Part shown: positions 43,022 through 52,042 of the stretch, in pieces
Layout: every line of letters starts with the position of its first letter
Position numbering within the stretch: the stretch's first letter is position 1
NCBI GenBank assembly: GCA_037447455.1
Contig: JBBIGQ010000002.1
Coordinates: 124,001-188,000 of the forward strand
DNA from: BPGX01 sp037447455
GTDB taxonomy: Bacteria; Bacteroidota; Bacteroidia; B-17B0; Aurantibacillaceae
DNA: 64,000 nucleotides
Reading direction: 5' to 3'
Notes under the pieces: generated by a model
Databases searched by the model: none
What the model was told of the DNA's origin: nothing
Seen by the model: only the letters and a program-made list of their open reading frames with translations
Translations under genes and position numbers: made by a program

Positions 43022-45808
43022 TTATAGAGAAATGCATTCTTTGTTTTTAATGACTGAAAATACTTTCTCAAAAGTTATAGGGAGAGAATAAAGCCGAATA
43101 CCAACAGCATCGTATAGGGCATTCGCAAGAGCCGGAATACTAGGATGTAACGCTCCCTCACCACATTCTTTGGCACCAAAAGGCCCTTCCGGATCGATGC
43201 TTTCAATAATATTTGTATGAAAATTAGGTGTGTCAAGAGAAGTAGGGATTTTGTAATCCAAAAAATTATTATTCAGAAGATACCCATTATGATATTTCAT
43301 TTGTTCACTCATTGCTTGTCCAAGCCCCATGTGCCATGAGCCCTCCAGTTGCCCTTCTACTGCCAAAGGATTAAGTGCTCTTCCACAATCATGAGCCCCC
43401 CACAAATTAAGAACTTTATACTCTCCTGTATCTGGATTTACTTTTACTTCTACTATTACAGCCCCAAAACTATAAGACGGGCTTAATCCTGCTCCAGCAC
43501 CCTTGTATGTTCCTCCTAATTTAGGTGATATATACCAACCACTTACAGAAATAGCCCCTCTATTCGCAAGTGTAATATCTACTGCCTCATTCCATGTGAT
43601 AACAAGTTTCCCGTCTTTACTTCTGATAATGCCATTATCCATCAAAATATCTTCTTCTTTACATTCTTTTCTTTTTGCTACTTCTTTAAGAATTTCCTGT
43701 TTTAATTTTTCAGCGGCTGCCTTTGTAGCATTGCCCGCCATAAAAGTTACGCGACTCGAATAACTACCCAAATCAACAGGCGTTAAAAAAGTATCCGCCA
43801 TTACCACCTGAATGTAACTTCTGTCAATACCAATAGATTCAGCAGCTATCATCGGAAGTAATGTATCTGTGCCTTGTCCAATATCACTGGCACCAGAAGA
43901 TAACATGATTCTCCCATCAAAATCAAGTTTTAAGTGAACAACAGATTGAGGATATTCATTCCATATAATGGGCAACAAACTGCCACTGATATACCAACTA
44001 CAAGCCACACCAATACCATGACCATAAGGCAATTTTCCATGTTTATTTTTCCAATCGGACTGCTGCATCACTACTTTCAGTGCGTCTGCTACACCATTAC
44101 TTGTAATTCGGAATTGTCCCAAAGTGGTAGTATTGGAAGTGTGAAAATTACGCAAACGAAATTCACAAGGATCTATGTTTAATGTATGTGCTACTTCGTC
44201 TATCAAACATTCCGTAACAAATCGTGCATTGACGCCTCCATGACCTCGCATAGCACCACATTGCGGTTTGTTGGTATAAACACGGGTAGAATTAAATCCA
44301 TAGTAATCGGTCTGATAAGGGCCTTGCAACAACACACCATTGTAATAAGTTGTAACAACCCCAAAACTTCCATAAACCCCTCCGTCTATCAGTGTTTGAC
44401 CATATATTGCTTTAAGTCGTCCTTCTTTATCGGCTCCTATCTTTACATTTATTTTGGAAGGATGTCTGCCGTGATTAGTCAGAAAAACTTCTTCTCTTGT
44501 TAATGTAACTTTGACGGGGCGTTGTGTCTTCATCGCTAAATAAGATGCAATAATTTCATGAGGGAAGGGATCACTTTTTCCTCCAAATCCTCCACCAACA
44601 TAAGGTTTAATAACTCTTACTTTATGTAATGGTAAGTGCAATACTTTTGCCAAACTTCTGTGTAAATAATGAGGCACCTGTGTAGCGGTGATAATATTAA
44701 TACCGTTTTCATTGTACCATGCCGTACAGGCATGTGGTTCTGTAAATCCATGATTCACGCCTTCAAATTCCACCGTCATTTCTTTAATAACATCCGATTC
44801 TCCCCACGCTTTTTTTTCCTCTCCTATTTTTATCTCTGCTTTTTTATGGATATTTGCTCCATACTTTTGACTATGGGCATGAATAAAATGCTCTGGATTT
44901 TCTACCTGATTTAAACTATCTTCTATAGATAAAAACGCAGGTAAAGGTTCATACTCTACATATATCTTCTTTAGGGCTTGTTCTGCGTCTTCTATAGTTT
45001 CTGCTGCAACTGCTACAACAATCTCTCCAACATAACGAACTTTATCAATAGCCAATGCTGTTTCGTCCTGAGAAATAGGAAGCACTCCATATTTTTCTAG
45101 TAATTCTTTTCCGGTAACAATATATTTTACATTTGGATTTTTCAACGCTTCTGAAACATCAATTTTTTTAATTTTAGCATGGGGCAAAGGACTTCGTAAA
45201 AATTTACAATATAAGACATTTTTAAACACATAATCATCCGCATAATCAGCTATTCCTTTGGATTTTTTTTCAGCTTCAATATAAGGCGTTTTTTTACCAA
45301 TAGTTTGAAAAGCAGATGGCTGAATAAAAGTTGATGTATCACCACTACCTGAATTTATTCCGGCATATTCAGCAATGGCCTCTATAATCTTTTTATAACC
45401 AGTACATCTGCATAAATTCCCGGAAATACTTTCTTTAATATCTTCTATTGTACAATTAGGATGATTTTTTACAAAGTGTAGAGCAGTCATTATCATTCCC
45501 GGCGTACAAAAACCACATTGAATAGCCCCATGTTTCACAAATAGTTCTTGAAGTAATTTATCTTCTTCATTTGTAATACCTTCAATAGTTGTAATGTTTC
45601 TATTATTGGCTTTTATAGTAGCCGTTATGCAGGAGTTCACTGGGGTACCATCTATCCATACGGTACAAGTACCACACGTTCCCTGATCACAACCAATTTT
45701 AGTTCCTTTTAAGAGCAGTCGTTCTCTTAATGTATAACTCAACATTTCATCTGCTTTTACAAGTAATTGATGCTCAATAGAATTAACGATTAATTTAACA
45801 GGTATCAT
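43022..45808 (-). CDS. hcrCA: Fused 4-hydroxybenzoyl-CoA reductase gamma-alpha subunits (2Fe-2S and molybdenum parts)
   Basis: A 928-residue protein. Residues 1-160 are the HcrC part with two [2Fe-2S] sites: C40, C45, C48, C60 (plant type) and C98, C101, C133, C135 (CGFC...CRC). From about 170 comes the molybdenum-binding HcrA part, with GVLYCKFLRSPLPHAKI-like start (NVLYCKFLRSPLPHAKI), GGGFGGKSDPF, RGHGGVNARF and the active-site Glu region GAKECGEGALHPSIPA. Thauera has these as two genes; here they are joined, as in some aldehyde oxidoreductases. With HcrB's extra [4Fe-4S] loop next door, HCR is the best assignment, though substrate preference (3- or 4-hydroxy) is not readable. Confidence 0.82.
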   Translation of the reverse strand: MIPVKLIVNSIEHQLLVKADEMLSYTLRERLLLKGTKIGCDQGTCGTCTVWIDGTPVNSCITATIKANNRNITTIEGITNEEDKLLQELFVKHGAIQCGFCTPGMIMTALHFVKNHPNCTIEDIKESISGNLCRCTGYKKIIEAIAEYAGINSGSGDTSTFIQPSAFQTIGKKTPYIEAEKKSKGIADYADDYVFKNVLYCKFLRSPLPHAKIKKIDVSEALKNPNVKYIVTGKELLEKYGVLPISQDETALAIDKVRYVGEIVVAVAAETIEDAEQALKKIYVEYEPLPAFLSIEDSLNQVENPEHFIHAHSQKYGANIHKKAEIKIGEEKKAWGESDVIKEMTVEFEGVNHGFTEPHACTAWYNENGINIITATQVPHYLHRSLAKVLHLPLHKVRVIKPYVGGGFGGKSDPFPHEIIASYLAMKTQRPVKVTLTREEVFLTNHGRHPSKINVKIGADKEGRLKAIYGQTLIDGGVYGSFGVVTTYYNGVLLQGPYQTDYYGFNSTRVYTNKPQCGAMRGHGGVNARFVTECLIDEVAHTLNIDPCEFRLRNFHTSNTTTLGQFRITSNGVADALKVVMQQSDWKNKHGKLPYGHGIGVACSWYISGSLLPIIWNEYPQSVVHLKLDFDGRIMLSSGASDIGQGTDTLLPMIAAESIGIDRSYIQVVMADTFLTPVDLGSYSSRVTFMAGNATKAAAEKLKQEILKEVAKRKECKEEDILMDNGIIRSKDGKLVITWNEAVDITLANRGAISVSGWYISPKLGGTYKGAGAGLSPSYSFGAVIVEVKVNPDTGEYKVLNLWGAHDCGRALNPLAVEGQLEGSWHMGLGQAMSEQMKYHNGYLLNNNFLDYKIPTSLDTPNFHTNIIESIDPEGPFGAKECGEGALHPSIPALANALYDAVGIRLYSLPITFEKVFSVIKNKECISL

Positions 45809-45823
45809 AGAGTTTTAGTTTAA

Positions 45824-46543
45824 TTATAATATAGTTTGCCCGATGGATCTTCCACCATCTATATAAATAATTTGTCCATTAATAAAAGAAGTATTTTCAT
45901 TTAGTAAGAAAGACACTACCTGAGCAATGTCTTCTGATTTTCCGATATTTTTTTGGGGCTGAGCATCTATGAGCTTCTGTAAAACGTGAGGTGGTAGATT
46001 ATCCGTCAGATCCGTTTTAATGAGTCCGGGAGCAATAACATTTACAGAAATATTAAACTTACCAACTTCCAATGCTAATGCCCGGCTTAATCCAACAATT
46101 CCTGCTTTTGAAGCACTGTAGTTAGTTTGCCCCGGATTGCCTAATAATGCCCTCGATGCAATGTTTATAATTTTACCCGAAGAGTGCTGTTTCATGATTT
46201 TTATCGCTTCTCTGCAGATTAACCACGTTCCTTTCAGATTAACATTTATTACCTGTTCAAATTCCTGTAAAGGCATCTTCCAAATAACATTGTCTCGTAT
46301 AATGCCAGCGTTATTTACTACACCATACAGCCCGGAATACTGAGATTGAATATGCTGAAAACATTGTATCACTTCTACTTCAGAAGAAACATCGCATTTT
46401 AGATATTCTATGTTGACTTCCTCTTCCACAGGAGGAGCAATATCCAGATTCACTACTTTAAATTTTTCTGATGACAATCGCTTTGCAATTGCAAGTCCTA
46501 TGCCTTTTGAAGCGCCTGTTATGATTATAAGTTTTTGAGACAT
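45824..46543 (-). CDS. Short-chain dehydrogenase/reductase of the hcr operon
   Basis: A 239-residue SDR: NAD(P)-binding GASKGIGLAIAKRL, NNAG motif (VVNNAGIIRD), and catalytic Ser with Tyr-x3-Lys (NYSASKAG). It resembles FabG-like 3-oxoacyl reductases or 3-hydroxyacyl-CoA dehydrogenases. In an aromatic-acid operon it could act on a ring-opened or alicyclic CoA ester, but the sequence gives no substrate. It overlaps xdhC by 19 bp and lies 15 bp before hcrCA. Confidence 0.85.
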   Translation of the reverse strand: MSQKLIIITGASKGIGLAIAKRLSSEKFKVVNLDIAPPVEEEVNIEYLKCDVSSEVEVIQCFQHIQSQYSGLYGVVNNAGIIRDNVIWKMPLQEFEQVINVNLKGTWLICREAIKIMKQHSSGKIINIASRALLGNPGQTNYSASKAGIVGLSRALALEVGKFNISVNVIAPGLIKTDLTDNLPPHVLQKLIDAQPQKNIGKSEDIAQVVSFLLNENTSFINGQIIYIDGGRSIGQTIL

Positions 46544-47421
46544 ACATTCATATTTTCAATAACATTTATATCTTCCTTTCCTTTAATGTAATGTTCTGAA
46601 TAGCCCGAATCACTTATGTTATTATGTTCATGTATCTGTTGATTTTTAACAGAAATGATTTTTGCTAAAATAGATACCGCAATTTCTTCCGGATAATAAG
46701 CGTGGATATTCATTCCTATCGGCATATCAATAGTATTGATAACATCTTCCGGAATGTTCTTTTGCAGAAGAAATTTTTTAGTTACTAAAACTTTCCTTTG
46801 ACTACCTATCATTCCCACATACTTAAAATTTTTAGAAAGTGCATTTAATAAAATTTCCCTATCAAGCTGATGGTTATATGTTACTATTACGCAAAAACTA
46901 TTGAAACACATTTGTTCATCAAAATGCTGAATCCATTCAACAGGCGATGCAAGTACACCATTTATACGACTCTTGTAATGAATATCTGTTTGAATCTGAT
47001 GAACATAAAAAGGGCGATCGTCAATAAGGAAAATTTCTAAATCCTGTTGAAACGAAGCTATTCTTGCCAATGCAGAACCTACATGCCCGGCACCAAATAT
47101 GAATAAATTAGAAGGTCGTTTTATTATATCAATAAATACTTTTACCGTACCTCCACAGCACATTTGATGATCTTTTGTAAGATGATGCACAAATAACTTT
47201 GATTCGTTATTGTTAAGACATGTTATGGCATTTTCAACGACACATTTTTCAAGTGCTCCGCCACCTATTGTCCCTAGTATTTTTCTGTCTGGACATACAA
47301 TAATTTTTGCACCATTTTTCATAGGCGTAGAACCATTTGTCTCTACAATAGTGCAAATTGCAACGGCATAATAAGTTTTCAATAAATCGGATAATTGAAA
47401 TAAAAAATTATTCATAACCAT
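46525..47421 (-). CDS. xdhC: XdhC-family maturation factor for the molybdenum hydroxylase
   Basis: A 298-residue XdhC/CoxI protein. The N-terminal domain has VETNGSTPMKNGAKIIV and GTIGGGALEKCVVENA with CCGGTVKVFID. The C-terminal Rossmann domain has FIFGAGHVGSALARIA and the VTYNHQLDREIL and GMIGSQRKV blocks. XdhC binds Moco, promotes its sulfuration and delivers it to xanthine-oxidase-family enzymes. That fits the neighbouring hcr genes. Two in-frame ATGs (47421, 47415) are possible starts. It overlaps the mocA-like gene by 10 bp. Confidence 0.9.
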   Translation of the reverse strand: MVMNNFLFQLSDLLKTYYAVAICTIVETNGSTPMKNGAKIIVCPDRKILGTIGGGALEKCVVENAITCLNNNESKLFVHHLTKDHQMCCGGTVKVFIDIIKRPSNLFIFGAGHVGSALARIASFQQDLEIFLIDDRPFYVHQIQTDIHYKSRINGVLASPVEWIQHFDEQMCFNSFCVIVTYNHQLDREILLNALSKNFKYVGMIGSQRKVLVTKKFLLQKNIPEDVINTIDMPIGMNIHAYYPEEIAVSILAKIISVKNQQIHEHNNISDSGYSEHYIKGKEDINVIENMNVCLKNL

Positions 47422-48020
47422 TCCTCACTAAAAAATTCTTTATTGAATGATAAGCAATAATCTGTTGGAGTATTGATATTTAGAAGAACATTAGCATCAC
47501 TCGTTGGACAACTTATCGGTTGATAATCCTGTAGCAATAAATGAAGATTAAAATCATCTGATAAAATAGTCGCTATTCTATCTGCAATAGATTTATGAAT
47601 AAGCAAAGGATGACCCTTTCTTGACTGAACTATAGGAACTACATATTTATGCGGTTCTATAAGTGATAACATTTGAGTTAATAATTTTTTAGTAACAAAG
47701 GGAGTGTCCACATTTTGTAAAAATATGTAATTTGTATGAATATAATTTAATCCAAGTTGAATCGAATAAATTTTTCCTTTATTCGGATATTCATTTATAA
47801 CATAACTAACTGATGAACGAATATATTTTTTTTTGTTTAACTGAATAAACTTAAACAGATCTTTTGTGACAACAACAACAATATTTTGAGTAACAAATTG
47901 ATATTGCTGAAGTAAATAAGATAAAAAAGTATCCGACTCATTAAAGGGTAATAAGACCTTTGGAAAACCCATTCTTTCCGATTTTCCTGAACACAATATT
48001 ATGACACTACACGGTTTCAT
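47412..48020 (-). CDS. MocA-like molybdopterin cytidylyltransferase
   Basis: A 202-residue nucleotidyltransferase of the MobA/MocA fold: VIILCSGKSERMGFPKVLLP, GKIYSIQLGLNYI, metal site FLQNVDTPFVT, and RKGHPLLIHKS. MocA makes the cytosine dinucleotide form of Moco (MCD) used by xanthine-oxidase-family enzymes. Its place at the head of the hcr operon with xdhC, while a true MobA sits in the moe operon, supports MCD supply to Hcr. The ATG at 48020 is 11 bases from the predicted transcription start, so the leader is very short. Confidence 0.78.
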   Translation of the reverse strand: MKPCSVIILCSGKSERMGFPKVLLPFNESDTFLSYLLQQYQFVTQNIVVVVTKDLFKFIQLNKKKYIRSSVSYVINEYPNKGKIYSIQLGLNYIHTNYIFLQNVDTPFVTKKLLTQMLSLIEPHKYVVPIVQSRKGHPLLIHKSIADRIATILSDDFNLHLLLQDYQPISCPTSDANVLLNINTPTDYCLSFNKEFFSEEWL

Positions 48021-48036
48021 TTTGTCCTTGAAGGTG

Positions 48037-48044
48037 CAATATTA
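48037..48044 (-). promoter_or_regulatory. -7 promoter element of the hcr operon
   Basis: TAATATTG on the minus strand, one mismatch from TAnnTTTG. Its last G is exactly 36.5 bp from the centre of the shared FNR-like box. Confidence 0.55.
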
Positions 48045-48067
48045 AAGAGTAAGAAAAACTTTCAAAA

Positions 48068-48079
48068 TGATTAAAATCA
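48068..48079. promoter_or_regulatory. FNR-like box TGATTAAAATCA shared by the hcr and bcr operons
   Basis: A perfect TGAT-N4-ATCA site in ATGATTAAAATCAT. It lies exactly midway between the two divergent -7 elements, 36.5 bp from the last G of each, so a single bound regulator could switch on both the dehydroxylating and the dearomatising branch. Confidence 0.75.
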
Positions 48080-48102
48080 TATTTTAAAGAAATCAACTCC
48101 TG

Positions 48103-48110
48103 TAACTTTG
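48103..48110 (+). promoter_or_regulatory. -7 promoter element of the bcr operon
   Basis: TAACTTTG, a perfect TAnnTTTG, predicting transcription start near 48116. This rules out a TTG at 48108 as a start for bcrC and selects the ATG at 48150. Confidence 0.72.
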
Positions 48111-48149
48111 CAAAAAATATTTCAGTCATCGTTTATCAATAAACAAACA

Positions 48150-49325
48150 ATGGATAAGATTGAGAAAATAGTTGAGCAGTGTAAAGATATCCTCTGTGAT
48201 ATTAACTACACGGTTCCAAAACAATGGAAAAATAAGGAAAAAAACAGAGTATTGGTAGGTTATCTTCCCATTTATTTTCCAAGAGAAATCGTATGGGCGG
48301 CTAACGGTCTGGCAGTTGGAATCATGGGAGCCGGTGATTTTAAACAAGTTGTCAAAGGCGACGCATACTATCAATCCTACATTTGTCACATGCCACGTGG
48401 AATTATAGATCTAGCTTTAGATGGACATTTAAATGATTTTGATGGCTTTGTGTTCCCTTCTATCTGCGATGTTATCAGAAATTTATCCGGAATTTTTCAG
48501 GTAGAAAAAATAGGAAAGTTTTCCAAATACTTAGATTACCCTCAAAACTTTAATAAAGAAATCGGTGGAAAATTTTACAAATCTGAATTAGAAGATATTT
48601 TAGAAAAAATATATCAGATAAACAAAATACATGTTGAAAAAGACCAATTAAATGAAGCCATTCGGTTGTATAACATCAACCGACGCTATTTAAGAATAAT
48701 TTATGATATTCGGGAAACATACCCCTGGCGGCTGTCGGCTTATGAACTATATGTAATTGTACGAGCAGGTCTATCCATGCCGGTGAATGAGCATAATCAA
48801 TTATTAGAAATTGTTATTGAAGAAATAAATAAAGAACGCGGCGTACCAATGGACAATATCCGTGTAATTGTGTGGGGAGCTTTTTGCGAACAAATGCCTC
48901 TGAATCTGATTAAATCGATTGAGTCCGCAGGATGTTATATCATTGATGACGATTTCTTTATCGGTTCAAGATGGATTACAAAAGATATAGATGACCATTC
49001 AAACGATCCATTAAATGCACTAACGGAAGCATTCCTAAACAATAGCACATTTTCATCTTCTGTTTACGATGTAGATAATCCAAAAGAAAAACGTCTTGTT
49101 GAATTAGCCAAACAAAGAAAAGCAGACGGTATCATCTTTGCCTCTCCAAGCTTTTGTGACCCTGCCTTACTGGATACTCCTCTTTGTCAAAAACACTGCG
49201 AAAAAAACAACATGAAATACATTTCGTTTCAATTTAGTGAAAACACAGGACAATTCAAGGTAATCAAAGAGCAAGTAGGAGCATTTTCAGATTCAATAAA
49301 ATTATGGGAAGATATCACTGTATAA
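48150..49325 (+). CDS. bcrC: Benzoyl-CoA reductase subunit C (class I, ATP-dependent)
   Basis: A 391-residue protein of the HgdB/BcrC family, one of the two subunits that reduce the aromatic ring at a [4Fe-4S] site. It shows GYLPIYFPREIVWAANGLAV, Cys79 in QSYICHMPRG, Cys106 in FPSICDVIRN and a third cysteine in FASPSFCDPALL, plus the family pair YELYVIVRAGLSMP and VIVWGAFCEQMP. Gene order bcrC-B-A-D is identical to Thauera. It starts the plus-strand operon; bcrB follows after 10 bp. Confidence 0.92.
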   Translation: MDKIEKIVEQCKDILCDINYTVPKQWKNKEKNRVLVGYLPIYFPREIVWAANGLAVGIMGAGDFKQVVKGDAYYQSYICHMPRGIIDLALDGHLNDFDGFVFPSICDVIRNLSGIFQVEKIGKFSKYLDYPQNFNKEIGGKFYKSELEDILEKIYQINKIHVEKDQLNEAIRLYNINRRYLRIIYDIRETYPWRLSAYELYVIVRAGLSMPVNEHNQLLEIVIEEINKERGVPMDNIRVIVWGAFCEQMPLNLIKSIESAGCYIIDDDFFIGSRWITKDIDDHSNDPLNALTEAFLNNSTFSSSVYDVDNPKEKRLVELAKQRKADGIIFASPSFCDPALLDTPLCQKHCEKNNMKYISFQFSENTGQFKVIKEQVGAFSDSIKLWEDITV

Positions 49326-49335
49326 AAAATTGATT

Positions 49336-50625
49336 ATGTCAACAACAAAAGAAGTTAAGAAAGATAAAAGCATGCTGCTTCAAAAAGAAATGATAGCGAA
49401 GCAGTTCCATGATCTGACAACAGCAAAGGAGCAAGGAAAAAAAGTAGTATATACGTTTGTTCCCGGCAATCTCTCAGAACTTATTCACACTTTTGATATG
49501 ATCCCGGTATATCCGGAAATTAATGCCTTGCAATCCGGAATGAGAAAAAAATCGGGAAGTTTTATTAAAGACGCTGAAAAAATAGGATACTCAGAAGACA
49601 TTTGCACGTACGTTAAATGCGATGTAGGCATGATGATAAACGGAAACATTGGACCGTATGGCGAAAAGATCCCTCCTCCCGACTTATTATTATTAAGTTA
49701 TACCGGATGTTTTACATTTATGAAATGGTTTGAAAATCTGGAAAGATTATATCCGGGCGTACCTGTAGCAATGCTGCATACACCGTATCAGGAAGGAGGA
49801 AAAATAACCCCTGAAATGACCGAATACATGGTAAAACAATTGAAAGATGAGGTAATTCCTAAAATGGAAAAAGTATCCGGAAAAAAATATGATGAGGGAA
49901 AACTAAAACAAATTTTATCATACGCCAAAGAAACACAGGAACTTATTAATCAGATATTCGAAACGCCCAAACACATCCCCTCTCCAATTGATGCGTATTT
50001 TGCAGGAGTATATTACATTGGCCCCATTAATACCGGATTCAGAGGCACACCAGAAGCCGTTGAGTACTATAAACTATTGCTGGAAGAAATACAAGAAAGA
50101 ATAAAATTAGGTTTAGGACCAGTTACACCGGAGGGAGAAATGACCGAAGAAAAATTTCGCCTTGTAGTAGAAGGCCCTCCTAATTGGACAAGTTTCAGAG
50201 AATTTTGGAAACTTTTCTACGATATGGGGGCTGTCATCGTTGCCTCTTCTTATACAAAAGTAGGAGGATTGTATGACTTAGGATTTCGGCATAACCCAGA
50301 TAAACCATTGGAAAGCTTAGCCGAATATTGCATGAATTGTTATACAAATTTCAATCTGCCACAACGAATAGAAATTTTAAAGAAATACATTAAAGAATAC
50401 AAAGCAGATGGTTTTTTAGTACATTCTATCAAAAGTTGTAACTCATTTTCTGCGGGTCAATTGGCCATGATGAGAAAAATTGAAAATGATTTAGGCATTC
50501 CGGTTGGCTTTATTGAATCGGACTTAGTGGACCCACGTTATTTCTCCTATTCAAACATTAAAAACAGATTAGAATCTTTCTTCCAAATGTTACACCAACG
50601 AAAAATAATGAATATTAAAAACTAA
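49336..50625 (+). CDS. bcrB: Benzoyl-CoA reductase subunit B
   Basis: A 429-residue second ring-reducing subunit: TFVPGNLSELIHTFDMIPVY, cysteines in DICTYVKCDVG and LSYTGCFTFMKWF for the [4Fe-4S] site, then HSIKSCNSFSAGQ and ESDLVDPRYFSYSNIKNR. The long form and these blocks are those of BcrB, not of generic 2-hydroxyglutaryl-CoA dehydratases. The frame opens at a TTG (49330), but the ATG at 49336 is preferred. It is 4 bp before bcrA. Confidence 0.93.
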   Translation: MSTTKEVKKDKSMLLQKEMIAKQFHDLTTAKEQGKKVVYTFVPGNLSELIHTFDMIPVYPEINALQSGMRKKSGSFIKDAEKIGYSEDICTYVKCDVGMMINGNIGPYGEKIPPPDLLLLSYTGCFTFMKWFENLERLYPGVPVAMLHTPYQEGGKITPEMTEYMVKQLKDEVIPKMEKVSGKKYDEGKLKQILSYAKETQELINQIFETPKHIPSPIDAYFAGVYYIGPINTGFRGTPEAVEYYKLLLEEIQERIKLGLGPVTPEGEMTEEKFRLVVEGPPNWTSFREFWKLFYDMGAVIVASSYTKVGGLYDLGFRHNPDKPLESLAEYCMNCYTNFNLPQRIEILKKYIKEYKADGFLVHSIKSCNSFSAGQLAMMRKIENDLGIPVGFIESDLVDPRYFSYSNIKNRLESFFQMLHQRKIMNIKN

Positions 50626-50629
50626 TAGT

Positions 50630-52030
50630 ATGAAATATTATTTGGGAATAGACCTCGGATCAACTACCTCCAAAGCAGTGATTGTCAATGAACACTCTGT
50701 TGTGGTGGGAAGAGGAATTACCAATACCCGTGCAAATTATGAAATAGCCGCCGAAATAGCCAAACAGCAAGCCATATACAACGCCCGATTTACTTTACTA
50801 AAAGAAAAAGTAGGAAAACATTTATTAAGTAAAAAAGAATATCAAAAATTTTTCAATGACTTAGAAAATGTCTTTCAATATCTGCAGTTTAAAAACAGAT
50901 TCGAAAAACTTACTCACGAAATGATTCGTCAGTCAGAACAGTATAAAGAAAAAAAAGAACTAACCCCGATCCTTACTCAACTACTTAAAGACATGGAGAA
51001 AGAACTCTACAAAAAATATCTCCATGAAAACCTGGGAAATAAAAATCACTTTTTCAGAGATATTGTTAGTGAAAAATATAATGAAAAACTGGATCAATGT
51101 GATAAAAAATATTTTGAAACCTTAATGAATGTTTTTGATAAAAGTATAAATCCCGTTGAAAATGAAATTGTGGAATATGATTTTCAACAACTCATTCATG
51201 AAGGAACAAATATTTTGAAAGAACATTATCATGAATTATTAAATTCTGATATTGATGAAATTGCCAGCGATTTTAGGTCTGAACTGGAATTATTGTCCGG
51301 TAATTACAACGAACTCAAAGAAGATTTATTATCACATATTGAAAACATTGCTAAAGAAAATATCGTAATTGAAAATATGGTAGGAACTGGCTACGGAAGA
51401 GCATTGTTGCCTTTTCCTCAGGAATGTATCCGTTCAGAAATTTTATGTCATGCTTTCGGCGCTCACGCAATATTTCCAAAAACACGTACAGTATTAGATA
51501 TCGGAGGGCAAGATACCAAAGCCATTCAGGTGGATGAGTATGGGATGGTTACCAGTTTTCATATGAATGACCGGTGTGCCGCCGGGTGTGGAAGATATTT
51601 GGGGTACATCGCTAACGAATTTGGACTGTCCTTAAATGAATTAGGCCCTTTAACCCTTCAGGCCAAACGTGAAACGAATATATGCTCCACTTGTACAGTT
51701 TTTGCAGGCGCCGAGGTCAGAGAACTTTTAAACATGGGAGAGAAAAAAGAAAATATTCTGGCTGGGTTACATAAAGCCATCGTAACAAGAGCAATGTCTT
51801 TAATTGCACGATCCGGAGGGGCGCGAAATGAATTTACATTTACAGGAGGAGTGGCCAGAAATCAAGCTATTGTAAAATATGTTTCAGAATTTATACATAA
51901 TAACTACGGCAAAGATATTACTATCAATATTCATACAGATTCAATTTTTATGGGAGCATTAGGTGGCGCCTTATTTGCACAAAAAAATATTAAAGTAGAA
52001 CTAGATACAAAAAAAGCAAAAGCATCCTAA
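50630..52030 (+). CDS. bcrA: Benzoyl-CoA reductase ATPase subunit A
   Basis: A 466-residue BadF/BadG/BcrA/BcrD-type ATPase that couples ATP hydrolysis to electron transfer into BcrBC. The ASKHA phosphate motifs are DLGSTTSKAVIV and LDIGGQDTKAI. The cluster cysteines that bridge the two ATPase subunits are in NDRCAAGCGRYLG and ICSTCTVFAGAEV. A helical insertion (about 45-240) follows the first strand, as in Thauera-type BcrA and unlike the short BzdP of Azoarcus. It partners BcrD, encoded 12 bp downstream. Confidence 0.94.
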   Translation: MKYYLGIDLGSTTSKAVIVNEHSVVVGRGITNTRANYEIAAEIAKQQAIYNARFTLLKEKVGKHLLSKKEYQKFFNDLENVFQYLQFKNRFEKLTHEMIRQSEQYKEKKELTPILTQLLKDMEKELYKKYLHENLGNKNHFFRDIVSEKYNEKLDQCDKKYFETLMNVFDKSINPVENEIVEYDFQQLIHEGTNILKEHYHELLNSDIDEIASDFRSELELLSGNYNELKEDLLSHIENIAKENIVIENMVGTGYGRALLPFPQECIRSEILCHAFGAHAIFPKTRTVLDIGGQDTKAIQVDEYGMVTSFHMNDRCAAGCGRYLGYIANEFGLSLNELGPLTLQAKRETNICSTCTVFAGAEVRELLNMGEKKENILAGLHKAIVTRAMSLIARSGGARNEFTFTGGVARNQAIVKYVSEFIHNNYGKDITINIHTDSIFMGALGGALFAQKNIKVELDTKKAKAS

Positions 52031-52042
52031 AATCTTAATTCT

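Noticed and set aside
48108..48149. Possible upstream start (TTG at 48108) for bcrC
   Set aside because: It lies inside the predicted -7 promoter element TAACTTTG and upstream of the expected transcription start; the ATG at 48150 gives a normal BcrC N-terminus.
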